Assembly (NCBI RefSeq): GCF_018402175.1
Contig: NZ_JAGYJK010000004.1
Location: 1-64,000, forward strand
Source of the DNA: Yoonia sp.
GTDB taxonomy: Bacteria; Pseudomonadota; Alphaproteobacteria; Rhodobacterales; Rhodobacteraceae
Direction of reading: 5' to 3'
Length of the DNA stretch: 64,000 nucleotides
The notes below the pieces were generated by a model. The model made no database searches. It was not told the DNA's origin and saw only the letters and a program-made list of their open reading frames with translations. A program made the translations under genes and the position numbers. Within the stretch, counting starts at the first letter, position 1. Each line of letters opens with the position of its first letter. This document shows, piece after piece, positions 56,601 through 64,000 of the stretch.

Positions 56601-57865
56601 CCATCCAGCAACACACCCTGTCCAACGGATTGCGCATTGTCACCGAACAGATGCCCGGCCTGAAATCCACCAGCATCGGCATCTGGGTGCTGGCAGGCGG
56701 GCGGCACGAACGGATCGAACAGAACGGCATCGCGCATTTTCTGGAACATATGGCCTTCAAAGGCACCAAGACGCGCACCGCGCTGCAAATCGCCGAACAG
56801 ATCGAGGATGTGGGCGGCTATATCAACGCCTATACCAGCCGCGAGATGACGGCGTACTACGCCCGCGTGCTGGAAGACGACGTGGCCCTTGGCCTTGATA
56901 TCATTGCCGATATCCTGTTGAACCCGCTGTTCGAAGATGCGGAAATCGAGGTCGAACGCGGCGTGATCCTGCAGGAAATCGGTCAGACTCTGGACACGCC
57001 TGACGACATCATCTTTGACTGGTTGCAGGAAGAAGCCTATCCTGACCAACCTCTTGGCCGGTCCATTCTGGGCGAGGCCGCGCGCGTCAGCACCTTTGCC
57101 AAAGGCGATCTGGACCGGTTCGTCGGTGAACATTACGGACCGAACCAGATGATTTTGGCCGCCGCCGGTGCCGTCGATCACGACGCCATCGTAAGGCAGG
57201 CCGAGGCGCTTTTCGGCCATCTGCCGCGGGTCGAGCGTGCAGCGGGCCTGTTGCAACCCGCGAAATTCATTGGCGGCGAACGGCGCGCGACCAAGGCGCT
57301 GGAACAGGTGCATTTCGCGCTCGCCCTCGAAGGGCCGACCTACCGCGACCCCGCGATCTATACCGCCCAGATCTATGCGACCGCCTTGGGCGGCGGCATG
57401 TCCTCGCGGCTGTTTCAGGAAATCCGCGAAAACCGCGGGCTGTGCTATACGATCTTTGCGCAGGCGGGTGCCTATGAGGACACCGGCATGACCACGATCT
57501 ATGCTGGCACGAGCGCCGAACAGATCGCCGAACTCGCGCATGTGACCATTGACGAAATGAAACGCGCCGCCGACGATATGTCCGGGGCCGAGGTGGCCCG
57601 CGCCCGCGCGCAGATGAAGGCCGGTATGCTGATGGGCCTTGAAAGCCCATCAAACCGTGCTGAACGGTTGGCGCGTCTGTTGTCGATCTGGGACCGGATA
57701 CCGGGGATCGAGGAAACCATCGCCCATATCGATAATGTGACAACCGGCGACGTGAAAACCTTTGCCGCGCAGATGGCAGGGCAGGTTGGAACAGCTTTGG
57801 CGCTTTACGGCCCGGCGGATCAGGCCCCGACGTTGGATGCGCTGAAAGCACGGCTTGCCGCATAA
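56597..57865 (+). CDS. M16 family zinc peptidase (mitochondrial processing peptidase-like)
   Basis: A 422-residue metalloprotease. The inverted zinc motif HFLEH is at about 47-51 (GIAHFLEHMAFKGTKTR), with the third ligand Glu in the EIEVERGVILQEI segment (about 120-130). The start is a TTG whose last bases overlap the thrC stop (TTGA); no in-frame ATG keeps the zinc motif in the right frame of the family N-terminus (TIQQHTLSNGLRIVTE). It probably degrades or processes small peptides in the periplasm or cytosol; no signal peptide is seen. Confidence 0.92.
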   Translation: MTIQQHTLSNGLRIVTEQMPGLKSTSIGIWVLAGGRHERIEQNGIAHFLEHMAFKGTKTRTALQIAEQIEDVGGYINAYTSREMTAYYARVLEDDVALGLDIIADILLNPLFEDAEIEVERGVILQEIGQTLDTPDDIIFDWLQEEAYPDQPLGRSILGEAARVSTFAKGDLDRFVGEHYGPNQMILAAAGAVDHDAIVRQAEALFGHLPRVERAAGLLQPAKFIGGERRATKALEQVHFALALEGPTYRDPAIYTAQIYATALGGGMSSRLFQEIRENRGLCYTIFAQAGAYEDTGMTTIYAGTSAEQIAELAHVTIDEMKRAADDMSGAEVARARAQMKAGMLMGLESPSNRAERLARLLSIWDRIPGIEETIAHIDNVTTGDVKTFAAQMAGQVGTALALYGPADQAPTLDALKARLAA

Positions 57866-58449
57866 TGCTGGGCATCAAGCGCAAGGTTAGGATCGAAACC
57901 GAACGACTGACCCTGCGCGCGCCCATGCACACAGATTTCCGCCCCTGGGCCGCCCTGCGGCAGGCCAGCGCGGATTTCCTGACCCCGTGGGAACCCAGCT
58001 GGGCCTCTGACCATCTGTCGCGCAGGGGGTTCACCAACCGGGTCTATTGGGCGCAACGGTCTATTTCCCAAGGGTCGGCCTTGCCCCTGTTCCTGTTTCG
58101 CCGGTCCGATGATGCGCTTTTAGGGGCAATTACATTGGACCATATCAAACGTGGCCCTGCGCAATCGGGGATCACCGGCTATTGGATCGGCGCGCCTTTC
58201 GCGCGGCAAGGCTATATGCGCGAGGCGGTGCAGGCGGTCGTACACCATGCCTTCACCGTGCTGGACCTCAGCCGGGTCGAGGCCGGATGCCTGCCGGAAA
58301 ACACGCCGTCACGACGGCTGCTCGAACAATGTGGCTATAAATACGAAGGCGTCGCGCAAAGCTATTTGCAGATCAACGGACGCTGGCGCAACCATGTGCT
58401 ATACGCCAACCTGCGCCACGACAGGCGCGGCAAGACGGATGTGGGATAG
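57865..58449 (+). CDS. RimJ/RimL-type GNAT N-acetyltransferase
   Basis: A 194-residue acetyltransferase. The acetyl-CoA-binding region GYWIGAPFARQGYMREAVQAVVHHAF (about 105-130) and a following EAGCLPENTPSRRLLEQCGY are of the ribosomal-protein alanine acetyltransferase type (RimJ). It overlaps the peptidase stop by one base (TAATG). Substrate unknown. Confidence 0.85.
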   Translation: MLGIKRKVRIETERLTLRAPMHTDFRPWAALRQASADFLTPWEPSWASDHLSRRGFTNRVYWAQRSISQGSALPLFLFRRSDDALLGAITLDHIKRGPAQSGITGYWIGAPFARQGYMREAVQAVVHHAFTVLDLSRVEAGCLPENTPSRRLLEQCGYKYEGVAQSYLQINGRWRNHVLYANLRHDRRGKTDVG

Positions 58450-59862
58450 ATGCTGAACGCGGCGACACCGGAATTTGAAGACCTTTTGCGCGGGCTTCTG
58501 GATGCCGCCGCCTTCCGTCCGGACAGCGCCCCCTATTTCAACGAACCACGCGGGCGCTGGCAAGGGCACGGGCTGGTCGTGGCTCCCGCCGATACCGCCG
58601 CTGTCGCCGCTGTGGTCACGGCCTGCGCGCAGGCGCGCGTGGCGATTGTACCCTATAGCGGTGGCACCGGCCTTGTCGGTGGGCAGGTCATGCCAGATGG
58701 TCCGGCGCCGGTGGTTTTGTCGCTGGAAAGGCTGAACAAGATCCGCGCGGTCTATCCCTCCGAGAATGTGCTGGTCTGCGAGGCGGGCGTGATCCTTGCC
58801 CATGTGCAACAAGCGGCCGAGGATGCAGGCAGGCTGTTCCCGCTTTCGCTCGCCTCCGAAGGATCGGCGCGGATCGGCGGTTTGCTGGCAACCAATGCAG
58901 GCGGGGTGAATGTGCTGCGCTATGGCAATGCGCGTGCGCTGTGTCTGGGGCTGGAGGTCGTGCGCCCCGATGGCACGATCTGGCACGGGCTGACGCGGCT
59001 GCGCAAGGACAACACCGGCTATGACCTACGCAACCTGATGATCGGGGCCGAAGGCACGCTGGGCATCATCACCGCTGCCGCCCTGCGGCTGGTGCCGCGC
59101 CCCGTGCATCTCGGTGCGGCATTGCTGGCGGTGCCATCGCCGCAGGCGGCGCTTGACCTGTTGGCTATGGCCGGCGCACAGATCGGCGATGGTCTGTCGG
59201 CATTCGAGCTGATGCACCGGCAGGGGTTCGACTTTCTGGCCGAAGTCGGGCCCGATGTACGCCAGCCATTCGACGCGGCCCCCGAATGGAGTGTGCTGAT
59301 CGACCTTGGTCTGCCCGCCAGCGGCAATCCTGATGCGGCACTCGAACGGCTGTTTGCCGATGCGTTCGATGCGGGGCTTGCCCTTGACGGTGTCATTGCG
59401 CAATCTGCGGCGCAGCGGAAGGCGTTGTGGGCCATCCGTGAGAATATTCCTGAGGCGAACCGCCGGATCGGGTCTATTGCCTCGCATGACATCGCCTTGC
59501 CGCTGAGCGCGGTGCCTTCATTCATTGCGCAGGCGTCGGACGCCGTGCAGGCCCTGAGCGATATGCGTATCAACTGCTTTGGCCATCTGGGCGATGGCAA
59601 CCTGCATTACAATGTCTTCCCGGCCAAGGGTCGCATGCGCATGGATTACGACGCCATACGTCCCGCCATACAGCAGACGATCCATGATCTGGTCGCTGCA
59701 CTCGACGGTTCTGTCAGCGCAGAACACGGGATCGGGCGGGCCAAGGTGGATGATCTACAGCATTACGGTGATGCAGCAAAGCTTGCCATGCTGCGCGCGA
59801 TCAAGGTTGCGCTCGACCCCGAGGGCATCATGAACCCCGGCGTGATCCTGCCACAGGGATAG
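58450..59862 (+). CDS. FAD-linked oxidoreductase (2-hydroxyacid type)
   Basis: A 470-residue flavoprotein of the FAD-binding type 4 / D-2-hydroxyglutarate and D-lactate dehydrogenase family. The FAD block is IVPYSGGTGLVGGQ and AEDAGRLFPLSLASEGSARIGGLLATNAGG (about 60-155), and the C-terminal FAD-oxidase domain has INCFGHLGDGNLHYNV, with EHGIGRAKVD. Electrons would go to quinone or ferricytochrome. The exact substrate is not readable. Adjacent to the GNAT stop; ends with a copy of the dispersed motif. Confidence 0.85.
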   Translation: MLNAATPEFEDLLRGLLDAAAFRPDSAPYFNEPRGRWQGHGLVVAPADTAAVAAVVTACAQARVAIVPYSGGTGLVGGQVMPDGPAPVVLSLERLNKIRAVYPSENVLVCEAGVILAHVQQAAEDAGRLFPLSLASEGSARIGGLLATNAGGVNVLRYGNARALCLGLEVVRPDGTIWHGLTRLRKDNTGYDLRNLMIGAEGTLGIITAAALRLVPRPVHLGAALLAVPSPQAALDLLAMAGAQIGDGLSAFELMHRQGFDFLAEVGPDVRQPFDAAPEWSVLIDLGLPASGNPDAALERLFADAFDAGLALDGVIAQSAAQRKALWAIRENIPEANRRIGSIASHDIALPLSAVPSFIAQASDAVQALSDMRINCFGHLGDGNLHYNVFPAKGRMRMDYDAIRPAIQQTIHDLVAALDGSVSAEHGIGRAKVDDLQHYGDAAKLAMLRAIKVALDPEGIMNPGVILPQG

Positions 59863-59877
59863 GACCGGTGGGGCCGC

Positions 59878-59911
59878 GCCTCCGGCGGGAGTATTTTGGG
59901 GAAATAAGAAG
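59878..59911 (+). repeat. Downstream motif copy 4 (AGTATTTT class), behind the FAD oxidase
   Basis: GCCTCCGGCGGGAGTATTTT then GGGGAAATAAGAAG. It begins 15 bases after the stop and keeps the gene's orientation. It is a variant: the tail differs from copies 1-3 but is almost identical to copy 5, which lies inverted 137 bases away. Confidence 0.75.
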
Positions 59912-60048
59912 TATGAAAGATGCGCCCGACCCCGTTGCCCGCTACAGGCCGACCTTTGTGGAGTCCGGGATCGGGCGACTTCTCATTTCACGGTCATCGG
60001 CTCTCCAGCCTGTACCGTGGAACCGGCATACCGCATTTTCCTTAACAA
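59912..60048. other. Spacer between inverted motif copies 4 and 5
   Basis: 137 bases without a gene, between two inverted motif copies in the gap of the convergent FAD-oxidase and apt genes. A few G/C-rich and T-rich stretches are seen; no clear terminator stem could be drawn. The whole non-genic span is 59863-60086. Confidence 0.5.
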
Positions 60049-60085
60049 CTTCTTATTTCCCCGAAATACTCCCCGCGCGGAGCGC
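60049..60085 (-). repeat. Downstream motif copy 5 (AGTATTT class), behind apt
   Basis: Read on the minus strand, GCGCTCCGCGCGGGGAGTAT then TTCGGGGAAATAAGAAG. Its first base is next to the apt stop, in apt's orientation. Compared with copy 4, 21 of 22 positions of the tail match. Confidence 0.75.
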
Positions 60086-60086
60086 A

Positions 60087-60617
60087 TCAAAGTCCTTCAA
60101 AAGCGCAAAGGCTATGCACCTGCATCCCGAGGTTTTGCAGTCTACGCGCGCCGCCCAATTCAGGCAGGTCGATGATAAAGGCACAGCCGGCTACCTGCGC
60201 ACCCAGCCGTTCGACCAGACGGATGCCCGCCTCGGCGGTGCCACCGGTCGCAAGCAGGTCATCGACCAGTAACACCTTGTCTCCCGGTTGCAGCGCGTCG
60301 TCATGCAGTTCCATCACAGCCGCGCCATATTCGAGCTGATAGGCCTGTTCCACCGTCTTGCCGGGCAATTTGCCTTTCTTGCGGATCGGCACAAAGCCGA
60401 CCGACAGTTGATGCGCAATGGCCCCGCCAAGAATGAAACCGCGTGCTTCCAGCCCCACGACCTTGTCGATGGGTGTGCCCGCATAGGGGTGCAGCAGTTG
60501 GTCAATCGCCATGCGAAAGCCACGCGCGTCGCTGAACAGCGTGGTCACATCGCGGAACATGATCCCCTCATGCGGGAAATCGGGGATGGTGCGGATATAG
60601 TCACGGACGGTTTTCAT
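60087..60617 (-). CDS. apt: Adenine phosphoribosyltransferase
   Basis: Turns adenine plus PRPP into AMP. It has 176 residues. The PRPP-binding signature is [17 protein letters not shown] (about 115-131), with the N-terminal [20 protein letters not shown] typical of Apt. Its start overlaps the mtnP stop by 4 bases, so it uses the adenine released by the phosphorylase just upstream. Confidence 0.97.
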   Translation of the reverse strand: MKTVRDYIRTIPDFPHEGIMFRDVTTLFSDARGFRMAIDQLLHPYAGTPIDKVVGLEARGFILGGAIAHQLSVGFVPIRKKGKLPGKTVEQAYQLEYGAAVMELHDDALQPGDKVLLVDDLLATGGTAEAGIRLVERLGAQVAGCAFIIDLPELGGARRLQNLGMQVHSLCAFEGL

Positions 60618-61498
60618 CTGATTTCTTTCGCAAGGACACGGGCAGTGATCACATCAAGCTGCGCCATCAGCGCGGGATCACGTTTGTCGGGGGCGGTCAT
60701 GATCGCATGATCCAGCGCGCGGTCGCAGCCATGCGCGCAGGGGGCTCGGTCGGCCCCCAGCAAGGCGGGCAGCCGCGCGATCAGGTCTCGCGCCTTGCTG
60801 CCGTTGCCTTTCAAGGTTGCGATGATCGCGGTGATATCGACAGCCCCGTGGTCGGGGTGCCAGCTGTCATAATCGGTGATCATTGCGACCGAGGCATAGC
60901 AGATTTCCGCCTCACGAGCGAGTTTCGCCTCTGGCATGTTGGTCATGCCGATCACGTCGCAGCCCCAGCTGCGGTAGAGTTTGCTTTCCGCCATCGACGA
61001 AAACTGCGGGCCTTCCATCGCCAGATAGGTACCGCCGCGATGCACGGTGATGCCCGCAGCCTCGGCCGCCGTTGCGCACGCATCCGACAGGCGCGGGCAG
61101 GTCGGATGGGCTAGGCTGACATGCGCCACGCAGCCCGTGCCGAAGAACGATTTTTCGCGCGTAAAGGTCCGGTCGATAAACTGGTCCACGATCACGAAAT
61201 CGCCCGGCGCCATCTCTTCGCGGAACGATCCGCAGGCGCTGATGCTGATGATATCGGTCACCCCTAGCCGTTTCAGCGCGTCGATATTTGCGCGGTATGG
61301 TACTGTCGTGGGTGAATGCACATGGCCGCGCCCGTGGCGGGGCAGAAAGGCCATTTTTACGCCTCCCATCTGCCCTGTCAGCACCGCGTCCGAAGGTGCG
61401 CCCCATGGGCTGTCGACGGTGACCCATGACGGGTGCTGCAATCCGTCCATGTCATAGATGCCTGACCCGCCGATGATACCCAGAATGGCCTGTGTCAT
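60614..61498 (-). CDS. mtnP: S-methyl-5'-thioadenosine phosphorylase
   Basis: Splits methylthioadenosine, a by-product of polyamine and homoserine-lactone synthesis, into adenine and methylthioribose-1-phosphate. It has 294 residues. Blocks such as [14 protein letters not shown] (phosphate-binding), [25 protein letters not shown] and [12 protein letters not shown] fit the purine nucleoside phosphorylase-2 family. The ATG at 61498 is two bases after the flavin reductase stop. The later methionine-salvage genes are not here. Confidence 0.95.
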   Translation of the reverse strand: MTQAILGIIGGSGIYDMDGLQHPSWVTVDSPWGAPSDAVLTGQMGGVKMAFLPRHGRGHVHSPTTVPYRANIDALKRLGVTDIISISACGSFREEMAPGDFVIVDQFIDRTFTREKSFFGTGCVAHVSLAHPTCPRLSDACATAAEAAGITVHRGGTYLAMEGPQFSSMAESKLYRSWGCDVIGMTNMPEAKLAREAEICYASVAMITDYDSWHPDHGAVDITAIIATLKGNGSKARDLIARLPALLGADRAPCAHGCDRALDHAIMTAPDKRDPALMAQLDVITARVLAKEIR

Positions 61499-61500
61499 TC

Positions 61501-62106
61501 TTACTCTCCCGGGCGGGTCAGGCTGAACACATCGCGCACGACCGTGTAATCGCGATAGCCCAGCCGCGACAGCGGGTGAAAGGTGGTCACGTCGAACAGA
61601 CCGTCCACTAGGCAGTTGTCGCGGATATGCACGCCAATCACTTCGCCGAAGACCGCGAAATTGGCGGCACCGGGCAGGGTGACGATCTGGGTAAGCTTGC
61701 ATTCCAGCGTGGCGGGTGCATTGGCCACCCGCGCGCAGGCAATCGTTTCACATTCAGCCTTGGTGATGCCGGCCAGTGCGAATTCATCCGTGGCGCGGTC
61801 CCATGACCCTGATGTCTGGTTCATCGCGTCGCGCATCGCGTATTCCACGATATTGACCGCGAATACCCCCGTTTCGCGGATATTGGCGACGCTGTCCTTG
61901 GTGCCGTCACGGTCTGGTTTGGCGCTGGTCGAGGCGAACATCACCTGTGGCGGCTCATAGGCGACGGCGTTGAAAAACGAATAGGGGGCAAGGTTGTCCT
62001 GCCCGTCCGCCCCGCGTGTCGCGATCCAGCCGATGGGCCGTGGCGAGACGATGGCGTTGAACGGGTTATGCGGCAGATTATGGCCGTCTTTCGGGGCGTA
62101 AAACAT
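61501..62106 (-). CDS. Flavin reductase-like (DIM6/NTAB family) protein
   Basis: A 201-residue FMN-binding protein. The block PFNAIVSPRPIGWIATRGADGQDNLAPYSFFNAVAYEPP is the family signature near the N-terminus. It would reduce flavin with NAD(P)H for a partner oxygenase, but the partner is not identified. AAGG lies 8 bases before the ATG at 62106. It is the first gene of an operon with mtnP and apt, divergent from a GNAT gene. Confidence 0.88.
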   Translation of the reverse strand: MFYAPKDGHNLPHNPFNAIVSPRPIGWIATRGADGQDNLAPYSFFNAVAYEPPQVMFASTSAKPDRDGTKDSVANIRETGVFAVNIVEYAMRDAMNQTSGSWDRATDEFALAGITKAECETIACARVANAPATLECKLTQIVTLPGAANFAVFGEVIGVHIRDNCLVDGLFDVTTFHPLSRLGYRDYTVVRDVFSLTRPGE

Positions 62107-62176
62107 GGTCAAGACCTTTTCCTGCGATCCGCCAAGGGGTAGCGTGGCCGGACAGCCTTGGCCAGATGAAAGACGC

Positions 62177-62692
62177 ATGCAGATTCCATCCATCACATTG
62201 GCCATCGAGACTGGTGCAGATTACTGGGAGGCCGAGGCGCTCTATGATCTTTGCTTTTCGCCGGGCCGCAGCGCGCTGTCGTCCTATCGTCTGCGCGAGG
62301 ATGTGCCACCGATCGCCGATCTGTGCTGGACCGCGCGTGATCCGGACGGGGTGCTGGCGGGGGTGATCCGCTGCTGGCCCTGTTATGTAGGCGAGACGCC
62401 GGTCGTCCTGCTGGGGCCTGTGGCCGTCCATCCGACGCGGCAGGGCGAAGGGATCGCGGGGCTGCTGATCTACCGTGTCACGCAGGTGGCGCGCAAAGCG
62501 GGCTGGTCGCGCATCCTGCTGGTGGGGGATCTGCCCTATTACAGCCGGTTCGGGTTTCAGCACCTGACCGGCGTCGTCATGCCGCCGCCTACCAATCCGG
62601 AACGGGTGTTGGGGCTGTCGCTGGCCCCTGACGCTTGGGTCGGCACATGTGGCATCGTGCGCAAGGCCGATGATTGTATTTTGCCGCGCTGA
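62177..62692 (+). CDS. GNAT family N-acetyltransferase
   Basis: A 171-residue GNAT. The acetyl-CoA region LGPVAVHPTRQGEGIAGLLIYRVTQVARKAGWSRILLVGDLPYY, about residues 78-121, and GFQHLTGV fit a putative acetyltransferase of the YhbS type. Substrate unknown. It shares a 70-base divergent spacer with the flavin reductase gene. The ribosome-binding site is weak. Confidence 0.85.
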   Translation: MQIPSITLAIETGADYWEAEALYDLCFSPGRSALSSYRLREDVPPIADLCWTARDPDGVLAGVIRCWPCYVGETPVVLLGPVAVHPTRQGEGIAGLLIYRVTQVARKAGWSRILLVGDLPYYSRFGFQHLTGVVMPPPTNPERVLGLSLAPDAWVGTCGIVRKADDCILPR

Positions 62693-62707
62693 CCCCATCT
62701 GTTGCGC

Positions 62708-63508
62708 ATGACCGACAAGACCGTCATCCCATATGCCAGTCCCGTGCTAGTGCCACCTGCGCTGGATGATGGCACGCGTGCGCGGATCGCCGCCTTGGCA
62801 CTGCGCCAGCGCAAGGCCAATGGCGTTCTGATGAAAGCGATCAATTTCGTCGGCGGTCAGGTCGAGGATGGGCTGAAAATGCTGCCCAAACCCCTGCGCG
62901 CCCAGTTGAACGAGGTGACGCGCAATGCCCTGCGCCGCAGTTACGATATTGCCGCACGGTCGCGCGGTGGCGTGGGCCAGCGCTTTGGGTCGGACCAGAG
63001 CCACCGGATCATCGGCACTTTGTCGGGTGCCATCGGTGGTTTTGGCGGCTTGCCCACGGCGCTGGCGGAATTGCCTGTTGCCACCACACTGATCTTTCGC
63101 GCGGTGCTGCATGTCGCCGCCGAATATGGCGAGGACCCCGCATCCGATGAAACCCGCATGGAATGTCTGGCCGTGTTCGGATCAGGCGGGCCGGGCAGCG
63201 CCGATGACGGGGTCGATACCGCCTTTATCGGTGCGCGGCTCAGCCTGTCGGGGGCGGCGGTCAACACGCTGATCAGCCGTGTCGCGCCGAAATTCGCGGC
63301 TGTGCTGTCACAGAAACTGGCGGCGCAGACGGTGCCGGTGCTGGGGGCCGTGGCGGGGGCGGGAACCAATTACGCCTTTGTGGATTATTATGTCGCCCTT
63401 GCGCATGTGCATTTCGGCCTGCGCCAATTAGTGCGCGAGCATGGCGATGTGGCGGTGCTGGATGAATTCCACCGCCAGCTTGCCGCCCCGCGCCTGCCTC
63501 AGACCTGA
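62708..63508 (+). CDS. EcsC family protein
   Basis: A 266-residue protein with hydrophobic central segments. The block GTLSGAIGGFGGLPTALAELPVATTLIFRAVLHVAAEYGEDP and the helical C-terminal stretch ending YYVALAHVHFGLRQLVREHGDV fit the EcsC family, named after the Bacillus ABC exporter operon but of uncertain function. An upstream TTG (62702) is possible. The 3' end overlaps the ptsP stop by 10 bases on the other strand. Confidence 0.85.
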   Translation: MTDKTVIPYASPVLVPPALDDGTRARIAALALRQRKANGVLMKAINFVGGQVEDGLKMLPKPLRAQLNEVTRNALRRSYDIAARSRGGVGQRFGSDQSHRIIGTLSGAIGGFGGLPTALAELPVATTLIFRAVLHVAAEYGEDPASDETRMECLAVFGSGGPGSADDGVDTAFIGARLSLSGAAVNTLISRVAPKFAAVLSQKLAAQTVPVLGAVAGAGTNYAFVDYYVALAHVHFGLRQLVREHGDVAVLDEFHRQLAAPRLPQT

Positions 63509-64000
63509 TAGACCAGCCAGTCGGACACGGCGCGCCGCACCGATTGATCGCCGTTTGCGATGGCGGTATCCATCACGGCCCTGACCTCGTTCAGATCGAC
63601 ACGGCGCAACAGATGCTTGACCGGCCCGACCGAGGCGGGGCGCATCGACAATGTGCGCAGGCCAAGGGCGGCGAAACACAGGGCTTCGACCGGACGGCCT
63701 GCATCTTCACCGCAGAACGACAAGGGCGTGCCCGCCGCATCGCAGCGTTTGATCACATGTTCCAGAAACGACAGAAAACTCACGTCAAGCGTGTCGTATC
63801 GCCGCCGCACCAGTTCGTTTTCGCGGTCTGCGGCAAAGAAGAATTGTTTGAGATCATTGCCACCGATGCTGATGAAATCGGCCTCTTGGAAAAACACATC
63901 CGGCGCAAAGGCCAGCGATGGGGTTTCCAGCATCGCGCCAACCTCGATACTGTCGGGCACCGGATGGCCCAGCCGGACCTCGCGGTCGAGCGCCTTGTCC
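63499..64000 (-). CDS. ptsP: Phosphoenolpyruvate--protein phosphotransferase PtsP (EI-Ntr), C-terminal part
   Basis: The C-terminal 166 residues of enzyme I of the nitrogen PTS; the rest lies beyond the right edge. The open frame reads on through position 64000 (DREVRLGHPVPDSIEVGAML) and contains DFISIGGNDLKQFFFAADREN and SFCGEDAGRPVEALCFAALGL, both in the PEP-binding domain of the EI family. It passes phosphate from PEP to NPr. Convergent with the EcsC gene. Confidence 0.9.
   Translation of the reverse strand, partial: DKALDREVRLGHPVPDSIEVGAMLETPSLAFAPDVFFQEADFISIGGNDLKQFFFAADRENELVRRRYDTLDVSFLSFLEHVIKRCDAAGTPLSFCGEDAGRPVEALCFAALGLRTLSMRPASVGPVKHLLRRVDLNEVRAVMDTAIANGDQSVRRAVSDWLVYQV

Noticed and set aside
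56333..57541. Frame opposite thrC and the M16 peptidase
   Set aside because: Antisense shadow; real genes on the plus strand carry clear catalytic motifs.

Overview
The window looks like a chromosomal segment from a GC-rich alphaproteobacterium of the Rhodobacteraceae (Roseobacter group). The evidence is gene content and order: ccoG-ccoH-ccoI-ccoS, ruvC-ruvA-ruvB-ybgC-tolQRAB-pal-ybgF-tilS-ftsH, ctaC-ctaB-small coxF-like gene-ctaG-ctaE-surf1-thrC-M16 peptidase, a Tad pilus locus with GAxTVD-type pilins, an alphaproteobacterial-type LexA box and short RpoH-like promoters. No rRNA, tRNA, CRISPR or prophage was seen. The only mobile element is an IS630-type transposase at the left edge.

Layout: 1-1.4 kb IS630 transposase and IS flank; 1.4-3.5 kb groEL and groES (minus) with a CIRCE operator and a clear promoter; 3.5-7.7 kb ccoGHIS for cbb3 oxidase maturation (minus), divergent across a perfect FNR box from an MFS transporter; 7.8-11.4 kb MFS, msrA, prmA, a small membrane protein and a DUF1127 protein; 11.7-14.9 kb ruvCAB, an unknown gene and ybgC; 15-20.1 kb tolQRAB-pal-ybgF; 20.1-24.1 kb tilS, ftsH, MOSC protein; 24.2-27.1 kb fhs, a chorismate-mutase/PchB-like gene and folD; 27.2-30.3 kb pdeM and an Lhr-type helicase (minus); 30.4-42.6 kb a MoxR-like ATPase and the Tad pilus locus (minus); 43-43.8 kb lytic transglycosylase; 43.9-49.2 kb a CoA-transferase pair, topA and dprA (minus); 49.4-50.8 kb tldD (minus); 51-57.9 kb the aa3 cytochrome oxidase cluster, thrC and an M16 peptidase; 57.9-59.9 kb a GNAT and an FAD-linked oxidase; 60.1-62.1 kb flavin reductase-mtnP-apt (minus); 62.2-63.5 kb a GNAT and an EcsC-like protein; and the 3' end of ptsP (minus) running off the right edge.

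Functional themes: respiration appears twice (maturation genes of the cbb3 oxidase, and structural and assembly genes of an aa3-type oxidase). Cell-envelope integrity is served by Tol-Pal, FtsH and a transglycosylase. DNA repair is served by RuvABC, PdeM-Lhr, DprA and TopA. Methylthioadenosine salvage is served by MtnP feeding Apt. Surface adhesion is served by the Tad pilus, whose pseudopilin genes tadE, tadF and tadG are not in this window.

The most unusual signals are not genes. A dispersed motif (core GCCTCCGGCGGGGATATTT and variants) occurs five times, each time just behind a stop codon and in the orientation of the gene it follows. A near-consensus LexA box sits inside the ruvC promoter. 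A 13-bp hairpin lies between the two pilin genes. A PchB-like mutase sits between two folate one-carbon genes. Starts were chosen by ribosome-binding site, overlap with the upstream gene and family N-termini. Functions come from recognising motifs by eye, without database searches.
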